From the NCBI GenBank assembly GCA_018268755.1, contig JAFDVW010000012.1, positions 1 to 64,000 of the forward strand: a DNA stretch of 64,000 nucleotides, read 5' to 3'. This document shows positions 9,374 through 17,863 of the stretch, one piece after another; the first letter of the stretch is position 1, and each line of letters opens with the position of its first letter. A program made the position numbers and the translations under genes. Origin of the DNA: Acidobacteriota bacterium. GTDB lineage: Bacteria; Acidobacteriota; Terriglobia; Terriglobales; Acidobacteriaceae. A model generated the notes under the pieces. The model worked only from the letters and a program-made list of their open reading frames with translations, was not told the DNA's origin and searched no databases.

Positions 9374-9788
9374 CACCAATGTCCTGATCTATGCGCATGA
9401 CCGGGGTGCTCTCGACAAACATGAAGCCGCCCGCCGCTGGAGGGCCGAGCTCTGGAAGAGCCGCCGCGGCCGCCTGAGCTTTCAGGTCCTAGAGGAATTT
9501 TATGTGAAGGTCACGCACAAGTGGCCGGAGTCGCGCGAGCGAGTCCGTGCTGAGTCGCGTGATTTGCTGGTATGGAACCCTGTAGTCATCGACGCCGCAG
9601 TCCTGGAAGAGGGCTGGAAAATTCAGGACCGCTATCACCTATCGTTTTGGGATTCTCTGATCGTGGCGGCAGCGAAGACGGCGGCGTGTTCCTATTTGCT
9701 GACCGAAGATTTGCAGGCCGGGCAGGACTTGGGCGGCGTGCAGGTCGTAAATCCATTTACGACTCTGCCGGCTTCGATCATGGATTAG
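9351..9788 (+). CDS. PIN-domain ribonuclease toxin (VapC-like)
   Basis: A 145-residue PIN-domain protein. The metal-binding acidic residues are all visible: VDTNVL (Asp 8), VLEEFY (Glu near 48), FWDSLIVAAA (Asp near 104) and LTEDL (Asp near 122). Proteins of this family cleave RNA, often tRNA, to arrest growth when the antitoxin is lost. ATG at 9351 overlaps the antitoxin end by 23 bases, giving translational coupling. The length is normal and nothing suggests inactivation. The pair lies between two copies of the same inverted-repeat element. Confidence 0.9.
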   Translation: MSALIFVDTNVLIYAHDRGALDKHEAARRWRAELWKSRRGRLSFQVLEEFYVKVTHKWPESRERVRAESRDLLVWNPVVIDAAVLEEGWKIQDRYHLSFWDSLIVAAAKTAACSYLLTEDLQAGQDLGGVQVVNPFTTLPASIMD

Positions 9789-9823
9789 CGAGATGGCTGT
9801 TCGACCCTACGCAGCAATAAAGA

Positions 9824-9906
9824 ATGGCCACGGATTTCACGGATCAGTGCGGAGTTGAAATGTATTGTTAAAGAAATATCCGCGAGAATCCGTGTCATCC
9901 GTGGCC
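9824..9906. repeat. ~83-bp inverted-repeat element, copy 2
   Basis: Starts ATGGCCACGGATTTCACGG and ends AATCCGTGTCATCCGTGGCC; the terminal inverted repeats match at 17 of 19 positions by my alignment. Same orientation and nearly the same length as the copy at 8442-8524. It begins 36 bases after the toxin stop codon. The centre of the two copies diverges more than the ends, as in REP/MITE families. Confidence 0.75.
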
Positions 9907-9931
9907 TATTTTGTCTTTGCCAAGCCTCCGC

Positions 9932-10630
9932 TTACGCCAGATCAAAGAGCAGAACTTCGGCGTCGGCGCTGGCCTGGATGGTCAGCTTGCTCTCTTCTTT
10001 CACCCCCGCGCCGTCGCCCTGCTGGAGCGGCTCGCCATTCAGCGCGATCGCGCCTTTCGCCACCTGCAGCCAGGCATAGCGGTCCTTGCCCAGAGTGTGC
10101 GTGACTTCCTCGCCCGGCTTAAGCAGAGTCACAAAGAGCTTGGCGTCCTGATGGATGGTCACCGAGCCCTGCGCGCCGTCGGGCGAAGCGATCAGCCGCA
10201 GCTTGCCTTGCTTTTCTTCCGCGGGAAAACTCTTCTGCTCGTAGCTGGGTTTATGCCCGCGCTGGTCGGGCATGATCCAGATCTGCAGCAGGTGCGCCGC
10301 GTCCGTCGGCGAGGGGTTGAACTCGCTGTGCTGGATGCCGGTGCCAGCGCTCATGCGCTGTCCGTCGCCGGGGCGGATGACCGATCCCGTGCCCAGGCTG
10401 TCCTTATGTTCGAGCGCGCCCTCGAGCAGGTAGGTGATGATCTCCATGTCCCGATGAGGGTGGAAGGGGAAGCCTTCGCCGCCCGCGACCCAGTCTTCGT
10501 TGATCACGCGCAGGGAGCGAAAATGCATCCACTTGGGATCGTAATACTGGTCGAAAGAAAAGGTGTGACGGGTGTTGAGCCATCCGTAGTTGCCGCCACC
10601 GCGTTCCGCACTGCGCCGGATCGTGATCAT
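9932..10630 (-). CDS. Pirin family protein
   Basis: A bicupin protein of 232 residues. The N-terminal cupin carries the pirin metal-binding residues in FHPHRDMEI and IQHSEFN. Bacterial pirins include quercetin 2,3-dioxygenases and redox-linked regulators; substrate cannot be told from sequence. An in-frame start lies at 10657, but ATG at 10630 is chosen because GGGAGGA sits about five bases upstream of it and the protein then begins with the conserved MITIRRS. It stands alone, facing the toxin-antitoxin block and the 83-bp repeat. Confidence 0.92.
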   Translation of the reverse strand: MITIRRSAERGGGNYGWLNTRHTFSFDQYYDPKWMHFRSLRVINEDWVAGGEGFPFHPHRDMEIITYLLEGALEHKDSLGTGSVIRPGDGQRMSAGTGIQHSEFNPSPTDAAHLLQIWIMPDQRGHKPSYEQKSFPAEEKQGKLRLIASPDGAQGSVTIHQDAKLFVTLLKPGEEVTHTLGKDRYAWLQVAKGAIALNGEPLQQGDGAGVKEESKLTIQASADAEVLLFDLA

Positions 10631-10765
10631 GGGTTCCTCCCTGGTCGTTAAAATCAAGTCCTTGAAATACTCGTTATAACGACTATTTAGATGTGCCAGC
10701 TCCGGGAAAGATTCAGGGCCGCTAAGCCCTGGTAGAGAAAGGGGTTAACTATTAAGTAAGCAGGC

Positions 10766-11065
10766 CTACTTCTTTTCGGTCTTTTTGGATTCCTTCTTTT
10801 CCGCCTTGGGCTTGTCCTCTTTCTTGGCGGGAGTGGAATCGCCGTCGCCGGAAGCGGACGAGGAGCCGGAGGCAGCCGACGAAGGCTTCTTGGCGTAGTC
10901 GGTCACGTACCAGCCGGAGCCCTTGAACTGCACGGCCGGAGCGGAAAGCAGTTGTTCGACAGCTCCGCCGCATTCCGGACACTTCTTGACCGGGGGGTCG
11001 GAGAACTTCTGAATTTTTTCAAAACGGTGACCGCACTTCTTGCACTGATACTCGTAAAGGGGCAT
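10766..11065 (-). CDS. FmdB-family zinc-ribbon protein
   Basis: A 99-residue protein starting [16 protein letters not shown] and continuing with CPECGG, the two CxxC knuckles of the FmdB/CxxC-ssss regulatory domain. Residues 1-60 form the domain; from about 65 the sequence is a low-complexity Ser/Gly then Lys/Glu tail ending in a strongly basic stretch. The family is widespread and its function is poorly known; regulation of amidase/formamidase genes gave it its name. The basic tail suggests nucleic-acid or ribosome contact, which is inference. Single-gene unit with ATG at 11065. Confidence 0.9.
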   Translation of the reverse strand: MPLYEYQCKKCGHRFEKIQKFSDPPVKKCPECGGAVEQLLSAPAVQFKGSGWYVTDYAKKPSSAASGSSSASGDGDSTPAKKEDKPKAEKKESKKTEKK

Positions 11066-11333
11066 GGGTTTGTGTGTGGATAAATCGAGCTTTCCTTAGA
11101 TTCTAGGGACAGGGGTGCGGATTCGTCAATTTGGGGTGAACCTTCACCACAGAGGACACAGAGAGGTCGTTCTACAGAATGTCGAGGCTTGCAACCTTTA
11201 AATTGCGCGAAGAAGCGCGAAATTTAGGATGGGATACACGCACATGGGCGGGTTTCATGAGGCCAGCCGAGAGCGGCTGTACCTACGTGAGCAGGCGCGG
11301 GGCACGCATTCGGCAAAGTGTTAGACTCGCGCC

Positions 11334-12188
11334 ATGCAATCCAGCGGGAATGCGGGCGGCGTTCTCTATATTGTGGGAACGCCCATCGGCAATCTGGAAG
11401 ACATCACGCTGCGCGGGGTGCGCGTGCTGAAGGAAGCTGATCTCATCGCCTGCGAGGACACGCGCCAGACGCAAAAATTACTGCAGCACTACGGCATCGC
11501 AACGAAGACCATCAGCTATCACGAACACAACGAGGCCAGCCGGGCAGAGGAGTTGATGGCGAAGCTGCGCGAGGGCATGAACATCGCGCTGGTGACGGAT
11601 GCGGGCATGCCGGGAATTTCGGATCCGGGATATCGGGTGATTGTGCAGGCCGTGGGGGAAGGCATGACGGTCGTGCCAATTCCCGGCCCGGCAGCGTTTG
11701 TGACCGCCCTGGCGGCCAGCGGACTGCCTACGGACCGTTGCCGCTTCCATGGGTTTCTGCCTCCCAAGAGCGGACAACGAAGGAAGGCGTTAGAAGAGCT
11801 GAAAAGCTCGGCCCAGACCGAGGCATTTTATGAAGCGCCGCACCGGTTGCTGGATGCATTGGAAGATGTCGTGGGCGTGTTGGGAGCAGAGCGTCCCGTG
11901 GTGGTGGCCCGCGAGCTGACCAAGCTGCATGAAGAGTTTCTGCGCGGGCAGGCGCAGGAGGTCCTGGCCACGTTGCAGGCGAGGGGCGAGGTGAAGGGCG
12001 AGATTGTGCTGCTGCTCGGGAAGGCCGAAGCCGAAGCGGCAGCCGATACCCATCTTTCGGTCCACGCTCGAGTGCGGCAGATCATGGCAGAAGAAAAGCT
12101 GGACGAGAAAGCTGCGCTGAAAAAAGTGGCGAAGGAGAGGGGGATTTCGAAGAGCGAAGCGTATCGGGAAATGCAGAGGGGAAGGTAG
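11334..12188 (+). CDS. rsmI: 16S rRNA (cytidine(1402)-2'-O)-methyltransferase RsmI
   Basis: Methylates the ribose of C1402 in the ribosomal P site, with AdoMet. The 284-residue protein has the tetrapyrrole-methylase fold typical of RsmI: LYIVGTPIGNLEDIT at about residue 10, LIACEDTRQTQKLL near 34, ALVTDAGMPGISDPG near 80, and VPIPGPAA near 110 with the DRCRFHGFLP strand after it. The C-terminal ~60 residues form the small helical domain often seen in RsmI. Start ATG at 11334. The next gene begins three bases past the stop codon, so they may be co-transcribed although their functions look unrelated. Confidence 0.96.
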   Translation: MQSSGNAGGVLYIVGTPIGNLEDITLRGVRVLKEADLIACEDTRQTQKLLQHYGIATKTISYHEHNEASRAEELMAKLREGMNIALVTDAGMPGISDPGYRVIVQAVGEGMTVVPIPGPAAFVTALAASGLPTDRCRFHGFLPPKSGQRRKALEELKSSAQTEAFYEAPHRLLDALEDVVGVLGAERPVVVARELTKLHEEFLRGQAQEVLATLQARGEVKGEIVLLLGKAEAEAAADTHLSVHARVRQIMAEEKLDEKAALKKVAKERGISKSEAYREMQRGR

Positions 12189-12191
12189 GGT

Positions 12192-13463
12192 ATGCCACCC
12201 GAATATTCATTGCGCTTTCGGCGGATATGGGACTTCAGGCGATGGTTGATCTTGCTTCCCGCATTGTTCGGAGCGCTCGCCACAACCGCAATTTCCTTTG
12301 AAGTCAGCAGTTACTTCTTGCAGGAACAATATTTCCGCTTCCTCGACGTTCACCAGCGTCATGAGACCGTTCTCAGCGATAAGCTCTTCTTCTGCGGCAG
12401 GTTCACGTTAGCGGCGGGCCTCGCGATTATTTTGGTTTTCGGAACTACGCTGATTGTCATCAGCCCAGGGTTCCGCCGAAGACTCCGCATGGTCGCGTGG
12501 GCAAGCGGGTGCTTTGTCCTTATTTGTTTAGGCGTCATATTCGGAGCGGTGCGTTTTGCCACGAAGCCGGATCGTAGTATTCCGCTGATCGAGCCAGTGT
12601 GGACAGCTGAGATTGTGCCCGCCGACACTGGAATTCCTTCCTACCATCGTACAAGGAGGATGACCTTCACGGATGGGGGACATCTGGTGGTAGGTACTTC
12701 CAGCGATCTCGTATCGCTCGAAACCAAGGCGGGCCACATTGCGGCGACACAACCCACAACGAACCCACCACTTTTATTTTCGTCTCGATCCAGCAAGCTG
12801 CTAATCGCTACCGGTGATTTGGAATTGTTGTCACCGGATTTGCGGCCAACTGGACGAAAGATCTCGCTTACAGGGGGATTTGTCGAGATCGCATCTCCCT
12901 CGGGAGCGAGTGTGGTGTGGCAGCATTATCAAGGGCCACCCAAAACCACGTTGATTGACACGGAGTCGCTCAAGACTACCGAAACGTTTGCCACGTGCAA
13001 CGCAAACGCCATCACAGATCATGCAGTGGCGGAATCGGTTGTTTTAATACATGAAGGCGTACAGGCAATCGTTGTTTGTGATCCTGGAACTTCAACGCGT
13101 GTTTTTTATCGGGGCGGAGGTGGGTTCGTCTATTTGACCAACGAATCCATGCTCGTTATCGATGGAAGCCGTCTGACTCTCTTGGATAGTTCGGGCAAAA
13201 TACAAGCAGAGGACGAGTGGCCCGACGATAATGTGACTTTCGCAGGTGCTTCCCGCGACGGTAGTCGTTTTGCAGTGGCTAATGAGAGGTGGGGGTGGGG
13301 CGATCCCCGTCGCATCAATAAAGTGTCGATTATTGTCTATGACACGGCCACATTTCGCCCCATCGTTCAAATACCTTCTGCCTGGGTTTCGGCTCTATCT
13401 CCAGACGGCAAATCATTGGCCACATCGTTTGCAGGCAAGACGAGCTATTTCAAGCTGCCCTGA
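12192..13463 (+). CDS. Membrane-anchored protein with a probable beta-propeller domain, unknown function
   Basis: A 423-residue protein I do not recognise. Three hydrophobic segments (about residues 17-37, 68-92 and 99-120) anchor it, followed by ~300 residues of repeated short beta-strand patterns that look like a WD40/YVTN-type propeller (for example DGGHLVVGTSSDLVSLE, DGSRFAVANE, ALSPDGKSLATSF). The last of these are typical blade signatures, so the domain is probably periplasmic. Base composition differs from its neighbours: two 60-base rows I counted (12241-12300 and 13081-13140) have 32 and 30 G+C, visibly lower than the surrounding housekeeping genes. It starts three bases after rsmI. 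This may be a recently acquired gene. Confidence 0.7.
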   Translation: MPPEYSLRFRRIWDFRRWLILLPALFGALATTAISFEVSSYFLQEQYFRFLDVHQRHETVLSDKLFFCGRFTLAAGLAIILVFGTTLIVISPGFRRRLRMVAWASGCFVLICLGVIFGAVRFATKPDRSIPLIEPVWTAEIVPADTGIPSYHRTRRMTFTDGGHLVVGTSSDLVSLETKAGHIAATQPTTNPPLLFSSRSSKLLIATGDLELLSPDLRPTGRKISLTGGFVEIASPSGASVVWQHYQGPPKTTLIDTESLKTTETFATCNANAITDHAVAESVVLIHEGVQAIVVCDPGTSTRVFYRGGGGFVYLTNESMLVIDGSRLTLLDSSGKIQAEDEWPDDNVTFAGASRDGSRFAVANERWGWGDPRRINKVSIIVYDTATFRPIVQIPSAWVSALSPDGKSLATSFAGKTSYFKLP

Positions 13464-13489
13464 GTCTCAGTGTGGGGAGAGCTACGCTT

Positions 13490-13951
13490 TTACTTTCCCG
13501 CCAGCTCTTTCTTCACTGCTTCGCTGACCACCTTGCCGTCGACGCGCATGCCGGCGCCGTTGAAGCGGGCCATGACCAGCTTCATGACCGTCCCCATGTC
13601 CTTCATAGCGGGAGGCGCGGACATCTCGGCGATGGTGGCCTTCACCCCGGCCACAATCTCGGCTTCCCCGGCAGCCTTGGGCAGGTAAGTTTCGATCAGA
13701 GCGATCTCGGCGGTTTCCTTGTCGGCCATCTCCTGGCGGCCGCCTTTCAGGAACTGCTCCACCGACTCTTTGCGCTGCTTGATCAGGGTAGTGAGCACCT
13801 GCTGGGCCTCTTTTTCATCGAGCGGGGCCATTTTGTCAATTTCGCGGTTCTTGAGGGCGGTTTTGACCATGCGCAGGGTGGAGAGGCGCTGCTCGTCGCG
13901 CGCTTTCATGGCGGTAATGATGTCCTTTTGAATCTGCTCGGGGAGGCTCAT
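13490..13951 (-). CDS. GatB/YqeY domain protein
   Basis: A 153-residue protein matching YqeY: IQKDIITAMKARDEQRLSTLR at the start, then a helical region and the C-terminal AGMRVDGKVVSEAVKKEL that corresponds to the tail domain of GatB, the amidotransferase subunit that binds tRNA. The role of stand-alone YqeY is uncertain; a link to tRNA-dependent amidation is inferred from the shared domain. The open frame extends upstream to 14092, but ATG at 13951 starts the conserved domain and gives the family's normal length. It ends 26 bases from the convergent membrane-protein gene. Confidence 0.92.
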   Translation of the reverse strand: MSLPEQIQKDIITAMKARDEQRLSTLRMVKTALKNREIDKMAPLDEKEAQQVLTTLIKQRKESVEQFLKGGRQEMADKETAEIALIETYLPKAAGEAEIVAGVKATIAEMSAPPAMKDMGTVMKLVMARFNGAGMRVDGKVVSEAVKKELAGK

Positions 13952-14139
13952 GCTGCGCATTATAGCGGGTTCGAAATAGTTCAGGCGGAGGAGCCGGGCC
14001 CGGTGAGGAACTGGACCCGGATGGTCGTCCGTTATGACCCACTGGAAAGGCGTGGCCCAGGGAGATGCCGCGAACCAGCGCTTCCGGTACACTATAGGGT
14101 ACTTTTACCGCTTGAATCCCTAGTGAGGCACTTCCAGAA

Positions 14140-15330
14140 ATGTTGCTTAAGAACCGCCTGTTTACCCCCGGTCCGACCCCGTTGCTGCCGTCCGCACAGA
14201 CTGCCATGGCGGCGTTCAGTCTCCACCACCGCACGGCTGATTTCCGCGCGCTTTATACCCGCGTGCTCTCCGACATGAAGGACTTCATCGGCACCAAGAA
14301 TGACGTGCTGGTGCTCTCCTCGTCGGGCACCGGCGTGATGGAGGGATCGGTTTCGAACCTGACCTCGCCCGGCGACAAGGTGCTGGTGCTGACGGCGGGG
14401 AAGTTCGGCGAGCGCTGGACCGGTTTGACCAAAGCGTTCGGCTGCGTTCCGGAAGTGATCAGCCGTCCCTATGGCGAGACCTTTGTGCTGGATGAGATCA
14501 AGCAGAAGCTGACGCCGGACGTGAAAGTGGTGTATGTGCAGGCGACGGAGAGCTCGACCGGGGCGCGCCATGATGTGCAGGGCATTGCCAAGTTGGTGCG
14601 GGCGCAGGGCGACGACACCCTGCTGGTCGTCGATGCCATCACCGGCCTGGGCACTACCCATTTTGATGTGGATGGCTGGGGTATCGATGTCATTATCGGC
14701 GGATCGCAGAAGGCGCTGATGATTCCTCCCGGATTGGCCTACTGCGCGGTGAGCGAACGGGCGTGGCAGCGGATGGAGGCGGCGAAATCGCCGCGCTATT
14801 ATTTTGACTTCCGGAAAGAGCGCAAAGCTGCGGCGAAGGGTGAGTCGGCGTATACGCCGGCGACGTCCTTGTTTGCGGCGTTGGGAGCGGCCCTCGATTT
14901 TGTGCGCCAGATGGGCAATGGAGACCTGGCGGCCGGCCGCAAGGCGCTGGTGGATAATGCCGAGCTGGCTGCTGAAATGACGCGCGCCGGCGCGAAGGCG
15001 CTGGGGCTGAAGCTGTTTGCCGGGGCCAGCCCGTCCGCCGCGTTGACCGCAATTGACGCGCCCGCGGGACTGGATTCGGGCGTGATCGTGAAAGCGTTCC
15101 GCGATTCGTTTTCCGCGGTGGTGGCAAACGGCCAGGGCGACATGAAGGGCAAGCTCTTCCGCATCGCCCACATTGGGTACTACGACTATCTGGACACGGT
15201 CGGCATTCTGGCAGCGCTCGAGCATGTACTGACGGCGGCGACCGGCAAACCGGTGGCATACGGTTCGGCGGTGAAGGCGGCGCAGGAAGTGTACGCACGC
15301 AGCCTGGCCCAGCCGGTGGGCGCCCGATAG
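14140..15330 (+). CDS. Class V aminotransferase (alanine-glyoxylate / serine-pyruvate type)
   Basis: PLP-dependent aminotransferase of 396 residues. RLFTPGPTPLLP at the start, SSSGTGVMEG near 60, VVDAITGLGTT near 165 and the Schiff-base lysine in GGSQKALMIPPG near 192 fit the alanine-glyoxylate/serine-pyruvate transaminase family. It lies 147 bases upstream of serA on the same strand, which points to serine metabolism: either phosphoserine formation from phosphohydroxypyruvate in place of SerC, or serine-pyruvate/glyoxylate exchange. Which acceptor it uses cannot be decided from sequence. Start ATG at 14140. Confidence 0.9.
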   Translation: MLLKNRLFTPGPTPLLPSAQTAMAAFSLHHRTADFRALYTRVLSDMKDFIGTKNDVLVLSSSGTGVMEGSVSNLTSPGDKVLVLTAGKFGERWTGLTKAFGCVPEVISRPYGETFVLDEIKQKLTPDVKVVYVQATESSTGARHDVQGIAKLVRAQGDDTLLVVDAITGLGTTHFDVDGWGIDVIIGGSQKALMIPPGLAYCAVSERAWQRMEAAKSPRYYFDFRKERKAAAKGESAYTPATSLFAALGAALDFVRQMGNGDLAAGRKALVDNAELAAEMTRAGAKALGLKLFAGASPSAALTAIDAPAGLDSGVIVKAFRDSFSAVVANGQGDMKGKLFRIAHIGYYDYLDTVGILAALEHVLTAATGKPVAYGSAVKAAQEVYARSLAQPVGAR

Positions 15331-15477
15331 ACTGCCGTTCCGGGCCGGTTCTTAATTCCTCTTGGTGATTGCAATCGCGGATGGCGCGGCAGTGTGCGGA
15401 GCGAAGCCGCGCCTCAGGCTGAAATGGACTGCCCGCGCTCGGCGTCCCCATCAACTTTATAAGGACAGAACTACTCC

Positions 15478-17079
15478 ATGAAAATCATCGTGGCTGAAAA
15501 GATCTCCTCTTCCGCAGTCGATGCGCTGCGTGAGCCCAACTGGACGATCCTGACCGCCGACCAGGTGGCGGGCAAGCTGAATGAAGAGCTGGAAACGGCG
15601 GACGCCCTGATTGTGCGCTCGGCGGTGCAGGCGGATGAGGCTTTGCTGGCCCACGCCAAGAAGCTGCGCGTGATCGGGCGCGCCGGCGTAGGGGTGGACA
15701 ACATTGATCTGGATGCGGCGACCCGCAAAGGCATTGCGGTGATGAATACGCCTGGGGCCAACGCCATCGCGGTCGCCGAGCAGACGCTGGGCATGATGCT
15801 GGCTATGGCGCGCTTTCTGCCCAAAGCCGACTCGCTCATGCACGCGGGCAAGTGGGAGAAGAAGTCGCTGCAAGGCACGGAGCTGCGCGGTAAGACGCTG
15901 GGCATCATTGGTCTGGGCAAGATTGGGATGGAAGTGGCGCGGCGGGCGCGCTCCTTCAGCATGGAGATTGTGGCGCATGATCCCTTTGTTTCACCCGCCG
16001 TCGCCAAAGAGCAGGGCATCCGCATAGGGTCACTGGACGAGGTCTATGCCGCGGCGGATTACCTCACACTGCACGTAGGGGTGACTCCCCAGACCACGGG
16101 CATGATCAATGCCGATTCCATCAAAAAGATGAAGAAGGGCGTGCGCCTGGTGAACTGCGCCCGCGGGGAGCTGGTGAACGAGGGCGACCTCATCGCAGCT
16201 CTGAAGGCGGGACAGGTGGGGGGCGCGGCGCTGGACGTGTTCAGCGAAGAACCGCTGAAGAATTCGCCCTTGCAGCAGATGGACAACGTGATTCTGACGC
16301 CGCACACGGGCGGCTCCACGCACGAGGCGCAGGAGGCGGTCGGAGTGCAGATCGCGATGCAAGTGAAGGAGTACCTGAAGCACGGGGTGATCCAGAATGC
16401 GGTCAACGTGCCCTCGGTATCGCACGAAGAGTATCTGGAGATCCAGCCCTATATCGTGCTGGCGGAGCGGCTGGGGGCATTTCTGGCGCAGGCCAGCGAA
16501 GGCGCGCTGCAGGAAATCTCCATCAAGTTCAGCGGGCCGATTGCCGACGGGAAGACCGAGCTGGTGCGCAATGCGGCCATCAAGGGCATCCTGAACCAGG
16601 CGCTGGAGGAAAAGGCCAACGTGGTGAACGCGGCATCGATCGCGGCATCGCGGGGGCTGCGGGTACAGGAAGCCAGCAAGCCCAAGAGCTCGCGCGGCGG
16701 CACCGCGAGTATCCTCTCCTTGCAGCTCAAGACGGACAAGGAAGAGCACCTGGTCAAAGGCACGGTGCTGCACCAGCAGTTTCCCCGGCTCCTGCACGTA
16801 GACGGAATCGACGTGGAAGCGCCGCTGGAGCGCGATCTGGTGTACATGCGCAACCAGGACGTGCCCGGAGTCATCGGGCGGGTGGGAACGATTCTGGGCG
16901 AACACAAGATCAACATCGCCAACTTCTCTTTAGGGCGCCATGCCGCGCCGGAAGAGAAGGGCATTCCGGGCGAGGCGGTGGCTGTGGTACACGTAGACGG
17001 ACAAGTGCCGGAGGCGACCCTGCTGGAGCTGAAAAAGATCCCTGCGGTGAAGCGGGCCAAGGCCATCCGGCTGTTTTAA
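15478..17079 (+). CDS. serA: D-3-phosphoglycerate dehydrogenase
   Basis: Oxidises 3-phosphoglycerate to 3-phosphohydroxypyruvate with NAD, the first step of serine synthesis. The 533-residue length matches the long type: a substrate/NAD core with GIIGLGKIGMEVARR (about residue 142), the catalytic Arg in NCARGELVNE (near 228) and His in TPHTGGSTHE (near 278), then an intervening ASB domain (about 320-450) and a C-terminal ACT domain (NQDVPGVIGRVGTILGEH onward) that can give serine feedback control. ATG at 15478 begins the strand MKIIVAEK. It follows the class V aminotransferase, together forming a short serine pathway cluster. Confidence 0.97.
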   Translation: MKIIVAEKISSSAVDALREPNWTILTADQVAGKLNEELETADALIVRSAVQADEALLAHAKKLRVIGRAGVGVDNIDLDAATRKGIAVMNTPGANAIAVAEQTLGMMLAMARFLPKADSLMHAGKWEKKSLQGTELRGKTLGIIGLGKIGMEVARRARSFSMEIVAHDPFVSPAVAKEQGIRIGSLDEVYAAADYLTLHVGVTPQTTGMINADSIKKMKKGVRLVNCARGELVNEGDLIAALKAGQVGGAALDVFSEEPLKNSPLQQMDNVILTPHTGGSTHEAQEAVGVQIAMQVKEYLKHGVIQNAVNVPSVSHEEYLEIQPYIVLAERLGAFLAQASEGALQEISIKFSGPIADGKTELVRNAAIKGILNQALEEKANVVNAASIAASRGLRVQEASKPKSSRGGTASILSLQLKTDKEEHLVKGTVLHQQFPRLLHVDGIDVEAPLERDLVYMRNQDVPGVIGRVGTILGEHKINIANFSLGRHAAPEEKGIPGEAVAVVHVDGQVPEATLLELKKIPAVKRAKAIRLF

Positions 17080-17196
17080 TGGTCAAAGCGGCCGGGGGTG
17101 TGGAAACCCTTGGGCGAAAAACTGCATATAACTGATATGCGGATGACGGTAAGGTCGGGCGGCGCAGCCAGCGGCCCAACTTCACGAGGACATGGG

Positions 17197-17859
17197 ATGT
17201 TTAAGAAACTGGCGACGGCCGCCCTGCTGTTGTTTGCCTTAACGTGCGTGGGAGAAGCGCAGGATACCCACAATTTTGACTTCGCCGCGAGCGGCTCCGC
17301 CCTGTTTGTCAAACGGGCCGAGGGCAGCGGCGTGACCCAGACGGGCACTACCGGCCTGGGGCTGCTGGGCAGCCTGCGGGTGCACTTCACGGAAAAATCC
17401 GCGATTGAGTTGAGCTATGGACGGGCGGAAAACTCGCTGAAGTACCAGTTTCCTCCCTACAATTACCGGGTGCAGGGCCGGGTATTGGAGTTTTCCGGGG
17501 CCTATGTGCGCAGCCTGCATCCCTGGGGAAAGATACGGCCCTATTTTCTGGCGGGAGGGGCCGCGCTGGTATTCAATCCCCTGGATACCAAGACCATCAC
17601 CACGGTGGACGGGGAACCGGTGGAAAACATCGTGTTCGTGGGGGCCTCGCGCCAGACCTCGGCCGCCTTCCTGTATGGGGTGGGAGTGGAGCGGCCGCTG
17701 CTGGGACGGTTCTCCCTGCGCCTGCAATATCGTGGACTGCTTTACAAAGCGCCCGACTTCAACGTGCAGAACACCATCAACGGCACTTCAGGATTTTTTA
17801 CCGGAGCCTACGGGCACATGGCCGAGCCCACGGTGGGGATCGTCTTCCACTTCTTCTGA
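17197..17859 (+). CDS. Outer-membrane beta-barrel protein
   Basis: A 220-residue exported protein. ATG at 17197 gives a clear signal peptide (MFKKLATAALLLFALTCVGEAQ) and has a GAGG about ten bases upstream, so it is preferred over the longer frame from 17098. The mature part alternates hydrophobic and polar residues with aromatic girdles (SIELSYGRAE-like strands, PYFLAGGAALVF, FSLRLQYRGLLY) and ends in GIVFHFF, a terminal Phe as required by the BAM machinery. This is typical of an eight-stranded OmpA/OmpW-like porin-type barrel. Function unknown. It stops four bases before the convergent M50 protease gene. Confidence 0.85.
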   Translation: MFKKLATAALLLFALTCVGEAQDTHNFDFAASGSALFVKRAEGSGVTQTGTTGLGLLGSLRVHFTEKSAIELSYGRAENSLKYQFPPYNYRVQGRVLEFSGAYVRSLHPWGKIRPYFLAGGAALVFNPLDTKTITTVDGEPVENIVFVGASRQTSAAFLYGVGVERPLLGRFSLRLQYRGLLYKAPDFNVQNTINGTSGFFTGAYGHMAEPTVGIVFHFF

Positions 17860-17863
17860 GACT

